Shown here: one piece after another, positions 44,256 to 49,890 of the stretch
Numbering within the stretch: the first letter of the stretch is position 1
Layout of the letters: each line of letters starts with the position of its first letter
DNA from: Klenkia sp. PcliD-1-E
Lineage (GTDB): Bacteria; Actinomycetota; Actinomycetes; Mycobacteriales; Geodermatophilaceae
DNA length: 49,890 nucleotides
Direction of reading: 5' to 3'
Assembly (NCBI RefSeq): GCF_024124375.1
Contig: NZ_JAMXRZ010000015.1
Location: 1-49,890, forward strand
Notes under the pieces: model-generated
Databases searched by the model: none
Told to the model about the DNA's origin: nothing
The model's input: only the letters and a program-made list of their open reading frames with translations
Made by a program: the position numbers and the translations under genes

Positions 44256-45107
44256 TCAGCCAACGGCGGCGCCGGTGACGCGGAGGAAGTCCAGCTTCTC
44301 CGCCGCCGGCGACCCGGCGGCCACGGTCATGGCCACGATCTGCAGCTCCGAGCCGCTGACGGTGAACACGTCGCAGTCGACCTCCAGCGCGCCGACCGTC
44401 GGGTGCTCGAGCACCTTCCGCTGCGACAGGTGCTCCCCGACCACCCCGGTCGCCCACAGCCGCTCGAACTCCTCGCTGCTGGCCCGCAGCCGGCCGATCA
44501 GCGCACGCAGGCCCGGGTCGTCGTGGTGCCGGCCCTGCGCCCGGCGCAGCCCCGCGACCAACGACACCCGGAAGGCCGCACCGCCGTCGGCGTACACGGC
44601 CCGGCCGATGCGCTCCTCGGCGAAGAGGTCCTCGTGGAAGGTCTGCACGACCAGGTTCCGTTCCCAGGCGCTGCGCCCGGCCGGCTCGCCGAACAGCGCC
44701 GCCCAGGTCGGGCTCCACAGCAGGATGTCCCAGGACGCGGTGAAGACCGCGATCGGGACGTCGCCCATCCGGGTCACCATCCGCTGCACCCCGGCCGGCA
44801 CGTGCGTGCTCACCAGTGCGTCCCCGGGCGGTCGCAGCCCGGCCAGGGTGTACAGGTGGTCCCGCTCGGCCCGGTCCAGCTGCAGCGCCCGGCCCAGCGC
44901 GGCCACCACCTGCGCGGACGGCGTCCGGGCGCGGCCCTGCTCCAGCCGGACGACGTAGTCCACGCTCACCCCCGCGAGCGCCGCCAGCTCCTCCCGCCGC
45001 AGCCCGGCCGCCCGGCGCACACCCCCGGTCGCCGTCCCCACGTCGGCGGGGGACAGCCGGTCCCGCCACGACCGCAGCAACGCCCCGAGCTCACCGTGGT
45101 CCGTCAC
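44256..45107 (-). CDS. XRE/MmyB-type transcription regulator
   Basis: A 283-residue regulator with an N-terminal XRE helix-turn-helix (RREELAALAGVSVDYVVRLE followed by QGRARTPSAQVVAALGRAL, about residues 35-75) and a C-terminal MmyB-like ligand-binding domain containing VFTASWDILLWSPTWAALFG and an HPTVGALEVDCDVF segment. This family usually controls a neighbouring oxidoreductase; the divergent SDR gene is the obvious target. GTG at 45107 is favoured by family length and by GACACT 7 bases upstream. Confidence 0.88.
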   Translation of the reverse strand: MTDHGELGALLRSWRDRLSPADVGTATGGVRRAAGLRREELAALAGVSVDYVVRLEQGRARTPSAQVVAALGRALQLDRAERDHLYTLAGLRPPGDALVSTHVPAGVQRMVTRMGDVPIAVFTASWDILLWSPTWAALFGEPAGRSAWERNLVVQTFHEDLFAEERIGRAVYADGGAAFRVSLVAGLRRAQGRHHDDPGLRALIGRLRASSEEFERLWATGVVGEHLSQRKVLEHPTVGALEVDCDVFTVSGSELQIVAMTVAAGSPAAEKLDFLRVTGAAVG

Positions 45108-45137
45108 GCACCCCAGTGTCGTCCGGTCCGCACGCCC

Positions 45138-45165
45138 CAGCCTGGTACCGGCACTCCACAGGCTG
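45138..45165. promoter_or_regulatory. Inverted repeat between the MmyB-type regulator and SDR genes
   Basis: CAGCCTG (45138-45144) and CAGGCTG (45159-45165) form a perfect 7-bp dyad with a 14-base spacer, midway in the 104-base divergent region. It is the best candidate operator for the regulator. Confidence 0.45.
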
Positions 45166-45211
45166 CGCCGGGCCACGCGCGACCACCCGCCGCGGGCGCA
45201 GGGTGGACACC

Positions 45212-45904
45212 ATGACCACGACACTCATCACCGGCGGCAACAAGGGCCTGGGCCGCGAGACCGCCCGCCGCCTCCTGGCCGAGGGACACACCGTCTGGAT
45301 CGGGGCCCGCGACGAGACCCGCGGCCGGCAGGCCGCCGACGAGCTCGGCGCGCGCTTCGTCCAGCTCGACGTCACCGACGACGCCTCCGTCGCCGCCGCA
45401 GCCGCCACCGTCGCCGAGCAGGGCGGGCTCGACGTCCTGGTGAACAACGCCGGCATCACCGGCACGCACGCCGACCCGGCCGAGCTCACCGGCGCCGACG
45501 CGCTCGCCGTCCTGGACACCAACGTGGCCGGTGCGGTCCGGACGACGACCGCCTTCCTGCCGCTGCTCCGGGACTCGGCCGCCCCGGCGATCATCAACGT
45601 GACCAGCGGTCTGGGCTCCTTCGCCGCGGTGCACGACACCGACCGCGTCGAGTCCACCGTCGTCGCGCCGCTGTACACCGCGTCGAAGTCCGCGCTGACC
45701 ATGCTCACCGTGCAGTACGCCAAGGCCCTCCCCGGCATCCGGGTCAACGCCGCCGACCCCGGCTACACGGCCACCGACCTGAACGGGCACAGCGGACCGC
45801 AGACGGTCACCGAGGGCACCGACGCCGTCGTCGCGCTCGCCCTGCAGGGGGCCGGCGGCCCCACCGGCACGTTCACCGACCGCTCGGGCACCGCACCGTT
45901 CTGA
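45212..45904 (+). CDS. Short-chain dehydrogenase/reductase
   Basis: A 230-residue classical SDR. The nucleotide-binding TGGNKGLG is at residues 7-14, NNAG near 86, the catalytic serine in NVTSGLGS and the YTASK pair near 150. Cofactor preference is probably NADP, judged from the basic residue after the second strand (GARDETRGR). Substrate unknown. It is paired divergently with an MmyB-type regulator, a common actinobacterial arrangement in which the regulator represses the reductase until a reactive compound is sensed. Palindromic copy B starts 7 bases past the stop. Confidence 0.9.
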   Translation: MTTTLITGGNKGLGRETARRLLAEGHTVWIGARDETRGRQAADELGARFVQLDVTDDASVAAAAATVAEQGGLDVLVNNAGITGTHADPAELTGADALAVLDTNVAGAVRTTTAFLPLLRDSAAPAIINVTSGLGSFAAVHDTDRVESTVVAPLYTASKSALTMLTVQYAKALPGIRVNAADPGYTATDLNGHSGPQTVTEGTDAVVALALQGAGGPTGTFTDRSGTAPF

Positions 45905-45910
45905 GGTCGG

Positions 45911-45998
45911 CGTGGATCAGGTGGGACGACCAGCGTGCATCCTCCCGGGCCGACGTCGGGTGCGGAGGATGCACAGTCGTCGTCCCACCTGGTCCACG
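45911..45998 (+). repeat. 88-bp palindromic element, copy B
   Basis: Arms 45911-45944 and 45965-45998 flank a 20-base loop with CCGACGTCGG at 45950-45959. Arm 1 equals the corresponding arm of copy A at all 34 positions and arm 2 differs at two. The same 4-base unpaired block splits each arm. It lies 6 bases after the SDR stop. Confidence 0.92.
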
Positions 45999-46063
45999 CT
46001 GCCGCCACCCGGCCGGGGGAGGGCGGCCGACGGCCGAGGCCGGGGCGCGCGACACTGATCACC

Positions 46064-48088
46064 ATGGGGTTCACCTCGGTCTACCGGCACGGGTTCGCGC
46101 GCGTCGCCGCGTGCACGCAGCGCACCGCGCTGGCCGACCCGCCGGCCAACGCCGACGCCGTCCTCCGCCAGGCCCGGGGCTGCCACGAGGACGGCGTCGC
46201 GGTCGCGGTGTTCCCCGAGCTGACCCTGTCCGGCTACTCGATCGAGGACCTGCTGCTGCAGGACCCGCTGCTGGACGCCGTCGAGGCCGCGCTCACCCAG
46301 GTGGTCGAGGGCTCCCGCGACCTGCTGCCGGTGCTCGTCGTCGGCGCGCCGCTGCGGCACCGCAACCGCGTCTACAACTGCGCCGTCGTGGTGCACCGCG
46401 GCCGGGTCCTCGGCGTCGCGCCCAAGTCCTACCTGCCGACCTACCGCGAGTTCTACGAGCGCCGCCAGCTCGCCCCCGGCGACGACCAGGCCGGTGGCAC
46501 GGTCCGCATCGGCGGCGACGACGTCCCCTTCGGCCCGGACCTGCTCTTCGCCGCCGCCGACGTCCCCGGTCTGGTGCTGCACGCCGAGGTCTGCGAGGAC
46601 ATGTGGGTGCCCGTCCCGCCCAGCGCCGAGGCCGCACTCGCCGGCGCCACGGTGCTGGTCAACCTGTCCGGTTCGCCGATCACCGTCGGCCGGGCCGAGG
46701 ACCGCCGGCTGCTCGTGCGGTCGGCGTCGAGCCGGTGCCTGGCCGCCTACGTCTACGCCGCCGCCGGGGAGGGCGAGTCCACCACCGACCTGTCCTGGGA
46801 CGGCCAGACCCTGGTCTACGAGAACGGCGTCCTGCTCGCCGAGACCGACCGCTTCCCCGACGGCGACCGTCGTGCCGTCGCCGACGTCGACCTCGACCTG
46901 CTGCGCCAGGAGCGCGCCCGGATGGGCACCTTCGACGACAACCGGCGGCACGTCGGGCCGTCCGTCCGCACCGTCGAGTTCACCCTCGACCCGCCGGAGG
47001 CGGACCTCGGCCTGCGCCGCGAGCTGGAGCGGTTCCCGTTCGTGCCCAGCGACGACGCCCGCCTCGAGCAGGACTGCTACGAGGCCTACAACATCCAGGT
47101 CGCCGGCCTGGCGCAGCGGCTGTCCGCCATCGGGGACCCGAAGGTGGTCATCGGGGTCAGCGGCGGGCTGGACTCCACCCACGCGCTCATCGTCGCGGCG
47201 CAGGTCATGGACAGAGCGGGGCGGCCCCGCAGCGACGTCCTGGCCTTCACCATGCCGGGGTTCGCCACCAGCGAGCACACCAAGGGCAACGCCTGGGCGC
47301 TCATGCGCTCCCTCGGCGTCACCGCCGCCGAGCTGGACATCCAGCCCACCGCCCGGCTGATGCTGCAGGAGATGGGCCACCCGGCCGGGGCCGGCGAGCC
47401 GGTCTACGACGTCACCTTCGAGAACGTGCAGGCGGGCCTGCGCACCGACTACCTGTTCCGGATCGCCAACCAGCGCGGCGGCATCGTGCTGGGCACCGGC
47501 GACCTGTCCGAGCTCGCGCTGGGCTGGGCCACCTACGGGGTCGGCGACCAGATGAGCCACTACAACGTCAACGGCGGCATCCCGAAGACCTTCATCCAGC
47601 ACCTCATCCGCTGGGTGATCGCCACCGGCCAGTTCGACGACGAGGTCGGCGCCACCCTGCAGTCGATCGTGGACACCGAGATCAGCCCCGAACTGGTGCC
47701 CGGCGAGACCGCGCAGTCCACCGAGGCCAGCGTCGGCCCCTACGCGCTGCAGGACTTCACCCTCTTCCACGTGCTGCGCTACGGCTTCCGGCCCTCCAAG
47801 ATCGCCTTCCTGGCCTGGCACGCCTGGCGGGACGCGGCCGCCGGGGACTGGCCGCACGCCTACCCCGAGGCCAAGCGGGTCGCCTACGACCTGCCCGAGA
47901 TCAAGCGCTGGCTCGAGGTGTTCTGCCAGCGCTTCTTCGGGTTCAGCCAGTTCAAGCGCTCGGCCCTGCCCAACGGGCCCAAGGTCAGCGCCGGCGGCTC
48001 GCTGTCCCCCCGCGGGGACTGGCGGGCACCGTCGGACGGCTCGGCCGCGCTCTGGTTGGCCGAGCTGCGCGCGGGCGTGCCCGGGTGA
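46064..48088 (+). CDS. nadE: Glutamine-dependent NAD synthetase
   Basis: A 674-residue enzyme catalysing the last step of NAD synthesis. The N-terminal glutaminase (nitrilase fold) has its triad at E52 (FPELTLSGYS), K121 (APKSYLPTYREF) and C177 (HAEVCEDMW). The C-terminal synthetase has the ATP loop GVSGGLDSTHAL and the ammonia-tunnel/NaAD site around GDLSELALGWATYGVGD. Length and residue positions match the M. tuberculosis enzyme. The start ATG has GACACT 7 bases upstream and no ribosome site. A double SRPBCC gene overlaps its stop as GTGA. Confidence 0.96.
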   Translation: MGFTSVYRHGFARVAACTQRTALADPPANADAVLRQARGCHEDGVAVAVFPELTLSGYSIEDLLLQDPLLDAVEAALTQVVEGSRDLLPVLVVGAPLRHRNRVYNCAVVVHRGRVLGVAPKSYLPTYREFYERRQLAPGDDQAGGTVRIGGDDVPFGPDLLFAAADVPGLVLHAEVCEDMWVPVPPSAEAALAGATVLVNLSGSPITVGRAEDRRLLVRSASSRCLAAYVYAAAGEGESTTDLSWDGQTLVYENGVLLAETDRFPDGDRRAVADVDLDLLRQERARMGTFDDNRRHVGPSVRTVEFTLDPPEADLGLRRELERFPFVPSDDARLEQDCYEAYNIQVAGLAQRLSAIGDPKVVIGVSGGLDSTHALIVAAQVMDRAGRPRSDVLAFTMPGFATSEHTKGNAWALMRSLGVTAAELDIQPTARLMLQEMGHPAGAGEPVYDVTFENVQAGLRTDYLFRIANQRGGIVLGTGDLSELALGWATYGVGDQMSHYNVNGGIPKTFIQHLIRWVIATGQFDDEVGATLQSIVDTEISPELVPGETAQSTEASVGPYALQDFTLFHVLRYGFRPSKIAFLAWHAWRDAAAGDWPHAYPEAKRVAYDLPEIKRWLEVFCQRFFGFSQFKRSALPNGPKVSAGGSLSPRGDWRAPSDGSAALWLAELRAGVPG

Positions 48089-49098
48089 GCACCCGTCCGA
48101 CGGCGGCCGAGCGGGCCGCCGTCCTGCCCGGGGACGACGTCGTCCCCGACGCCGCCATCGCCATGGACACCGCCTTCGACCTGCCCGCGCCCCCGGCCGC
48201 CGTCTGGCCGTGGTTCGTCCAGCTGGGCAAGCGGCGCGGTGGCTACTACCTCCCGCGCTGGTTCGAGGCGCTCACCCCGCGCACCCGCCGCGGTCTGCGC
48301 CACCTGGACCCCGCCCTGCTGGGCCTGCGGGTGGGCGACACCATCCCCGACTGGGGTGGCCGGCACGCCACCTTCACCGCGCACGAGATGACCCCGCCGC
48401 ACGTGCTGGTGCACCGGTCGGTGCGCGACCACGTCCGGCTCACCTGGGCGATCGTGCTGCGGGAGCAGGACGGCGGCACCCGGGTGCAGCTGCGGCTGCG
48501 GCTCGGCGGCGTCCGGCACGAGCGGGTGGCCCGCGTGCTGGGCGGCGCGGCCGATCGGCTGACCGTCACGGGCCTCGCCGTCGGGATGCGGGAGCGGCTC
48601 ACCAGCGCAAGCGCCGCTGCCGATGCGGAACCGGTCCGGCCGCGGAACGATCGGTCGGTGGCCACCACCTCCCGGTACGTCGACGCCCCGCCCACCGCCG
48701 TCTGGGACGTCCTCGCCGACGGCTGGGCCTACAGCAACTGGGTGGTCAGCACCGCCACCGTCCGCGCGGTGGACGCCGCGTGGCCGGCGGCCGGCGCCGT
48801 GCTGCACCACAGCCAGGGCACCTGGCCGGTGACGCTGGACGACGAGGCCGTCGTCGAGGTGTCGGAGCCGGCCAGCCGCCTCGTGCTGCTGGCCCAGGGC
48901 CGGCCCTTCGGCGCGGCCCGGGTGCAGCTCGAGCTGGCGGCCGAGGACGGCGGCACCCGGGTCACGATGACCGAGGAGCCGGTCAGCGGGCCCGGGGCAT
49001 GGGTGCACAACCCGGTGTCGGAGGCGCTGCTGCGCCGCCGCAACGTCGAGGCGCTGCACCGGCTGGCCGCGATGGTCGAGCGGCGCACGCAGCCCTAG
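48085..49098 (+). CDS. Tandem SRPBCC (START/Bet v1-like) domain protein
   Basis: A 337-residue protein made of two SRPBCC-like lipid/ligand-binding folds. The first (about 25-175) has the pattern PPAAVWPWFVQLGKRRGGYY...WFE; the second (about 190-335) starts TSRYVDAPPTAVWDVLADGW and contains GTWPVTLDDEAVVEV. Each kind is usually a stand-alone protein in actinobacteria. The joint near residue 180 (SASAAADAEPVRPRND) is less GC-rich at third positions, with a possible internal GTG at 48658. No function can be assigned; a small hydrophobic ligand is likely. GTG start overlapping the nadE stop. Confidence 0.78.
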   Translation: MSTRPTAAERAAVLPGDDVVPDAAIAMDTAFDLPAPPAAVWPWFVQLGKRRGGYYLPRWFEALTPRTRRGLRHLDPALLGLRVGDTIPDWGGRHATFTAHEMTPPHVLVHRSVRDHVRLTWAIVLREQDGGTRVQLRLRLGGVRHERVARVLGGAADRLTVTGLAVGMRERLTSASAAADAEPVRPRNDRSVATTSRYVDAPPTAVWDVLADGWAYSNWVVSTATVRAVDAAWPAAGAVLHHSQGTWPVTLDDEAVVEVSEPASRLVLLAQGRPFGAARVQLELAAEDGGTRVTMTEEPVSGPGAWVHNPVSEALLRRRNVEALHRLAAMVERRTQP

Positions 49099-49688
49099 AG
49101 GGCGCGCACGGTCTCCACGACGGCGATCACCGCGAAGACCAGGAACAGGCCCGCGGCGACGCGGCGGATCAGCGGGATCGGCAGCCGGTCGGCCAGCTTC
49201 GTGCCCAAGAACACCGCCAGGCCCGAGACGACCAGCAGCGCGGCCCAGGAGCCGAGGAACACCGACAGCGGGGCGTCGTAGCGGGCGGCCAGGCCCGCGG
49301 TGGCCAGCTGGGACAGGTCACCCCACTCGGCGGCGAACAGCACGCCGAAGCTGATCGCGGCGGCGCGCAGGAAGGGCACCTGCTCGCGCTGCTCGGCGGC
49401 CTCCCCGCCGTCCTCGGGTCCCTCGGTCGCGCTGCGCCACAGCAGCACGGCGCCCACGAGGAACAGCACCGCGACGACGCCGCTGACCACGGCGGCCGGG
49501 AGCAGCGACAGCAGCGAGCCGGCGGTGACCGCGATCGCCGACTGCACGGCGAAGGCGGTGCCCACGCCGACGAACACCGGCAGCGGGGCGAACCGGGTGG
49601 CCAGGACGAGCGTGGCGAACAGCGTCTTGTCCGGCAGCTCGACCGGGAGGACGAGGATGAACGCGGCAACGATGACCGACAGGACCAA
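49095..49688 (-). CDS. TMEM165/GDT1 (UPF0016) family cation transporter
   Basis: A 197-residue membrane protein with six to seven helices in two repeats. The family's acidic motifs are ELPDKT in the first repeat and EWGDLSQL in the second (consensus E-x-G-D-K/R-T/S), which line the ion path. Relatives move manganese or calcium, usually out of the cytoplasm. The TTG at 49688 is chosen since GAGGAGGG lies upstream and the longer reading to 49769 would translate the hairpin at 49725-49761. Its stop shares CTAG with the SRPBCC gene. Confidence 0.82.
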   Translation of the reverse strand: MVLSVIVAAFILVLPVELPDKTLFATLVLATRFAPLPVFVGVGTAFAVQSAIAVTAGSLLSLLPAAVVSGVVAVLFLVGAVLLWRSATEGPEDGGEAAEQREQVPFLRAAAISFGVLFAAEWGDLSQLATAGLAARYDAPLSVFLGSWAALLVVSGLAVFLGTKLADRLPIPLIRRVAAGLFLVFAVIAVVETVRAL

Positions 49689-49724
49689 CGGGGGGACCCT
49701 CCTCTGGGCGCGCGGTGACCGTAC

Positions 49725-49761
49725 CGGGAGCGCGCCGGGGCCAGGACCCGGCGCGCTCCCG
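49725..49761. repeat. Perfect 15-bp hairpin upstream of the GDT1-family gene
   Basis: CGGGAGCGCGCCGGG (49725-49739) and its exact complement (49747-49761) enclose a 7-base loop, 37 bases before the TTG start. It may be a terminator of a gene entering from the right edge on the minus strand or a leader structure. Confidence 0.75.
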
Positions 49762-49841
49762 ACCCTCACTGGTTGACCCTGGTGGCGCGGGAGGTTGGTT
49801 GACAGCCTGTCGTGGCACCCCGGTGCCGTCGGTGCATCGCC

Positions 49842-49890
49842 ATGCTGACCGAGCTCTTCGAGGGCCTGCCTGAGAAGTGCGAGCCCGACG
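49842..49890 (+). CDS. Possible gene start at the right edge
   Basis: ATG at 49842 opens a frame MLTELFEGLPEKCEPD to the window end with 14 of 15 third positions G or C before the edge. A perfect -35 TTGACA is at 49799-49804, but no good -10 or ribosome site follows. Too short to identify. Confidence 0.3.
   Translation, partial: MLTELFEGLPEKCEPD

Noticed and set aside
44315-45069. Extra plus/minus frames across the MmyB-type regulator and SDR genes
   Set aside because: Low-complexity translations overlapping two well-recognised genes.
29234-45921. GATCAGG shared by several hairpins (29234, 37796, 40521, 45915) as one repeat family
   Set aside because: A seven-base match is expected a few times by chance in 50 kb, and another copy lies inside the LysR gene end; only the two 88-bp copies are truly homologous.
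49689-49840. yybP-ykoY manganese riboswitch before the GDT1-family gene
   Set aside because: The conserved GGGGAGUA-type segment and its partner loop are not present; only a simple hairpin is seen.

Overview
The window reads as chromosomal DNA of a very GC-rich, free-living actinomycete. Coding regions have almost exclusively G or C at third positions, GTG starts are frequent, and overlapping ATGA/GTGA gene junctions are common. A polyprenol-phosphomannose synthase beside an MptA/B-type mannosyltransferase, a DUF222/HNH protein, a DUF5926 SEC-C protein and many leaderless promoters all fit the Actinomycetes. A Geodermatophilus/Blastococcus/Modestobacter-like source is my best guess, but the sequence alone does not prove a genus. 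I saw no rRNA, tRNA, CRISPR array, phage or intact transposase.

Layout: (1) 1-6537: lipoglycan genes (mptB-like partial, ppm), a cytochrome P450 with an acyl-CoA ligase, a DUF5926 protein and a GGDEF protein. (2) 6538-16200: a complete L-arabinose uptake and catabolism locus: lipoprotein binding protein, double ATPase, permease, LacI-type regulator, araB, araD, araA. Operator-like palindromes lie before the transporter and before araB, and a strong hairpin ends the locus. (3) 16200-22836: a DUF4383 membrane protein, a TetR/Gdx-type SMR exporter pair, alditol oxidase, arginine deiminase, an EamA/LysR divergent pair and a STAS protein. (4) 22885-29228: a divergent AGPS-like flavoprotein and glycerol-3-phosphate dehydrogenase, an amidohydrolase/PLP-enzyme pair and a methyltransferase. 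(5) 29277-38120: FUSC, TfoX-N, an EAL signalling protein, a TipA-like MerR regulator, a LinB-like haloalkane dehalogenase, a TfdB-like phenol hydroxylase and a decayed DUF3291 gene. (6) 38208-49890: HelD/HelR-type RNA polymerase motor, tryptophan 2,3-dioxygenase, an EEP hydrolase, a DUF222/HNH protein, an HTH regulator with divergent SDR, NAD synthetase, a double SRPBCC protein, a TMEM165/GDT1 family transporter and the start of a possible further gene.

The clearest working unit is the arabinose locus. The binding protein and transporter bring sugar in; AraA, AraB and AraD convert it through ribulose and ribulose 5-phosphate to xylulose 5-phosphate; the LacI protein probably binds TGTTAGCG-type sites. 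The main unexplained non-coding signal is an 88-bp palindromic element present twice (37792-37879 and 45911-45998). Both copies have a 34-20-34 layout, a conserved CCGACGTCGG loop core and lie a few bases after a stop codon; one copy abuts the truncated DUF3291 remnant. Several other long hairpins mark gene ends, and many genes carry a -10-like hexamer 6 to 8 bases before the start codon, which suggests leaderless transcripts.
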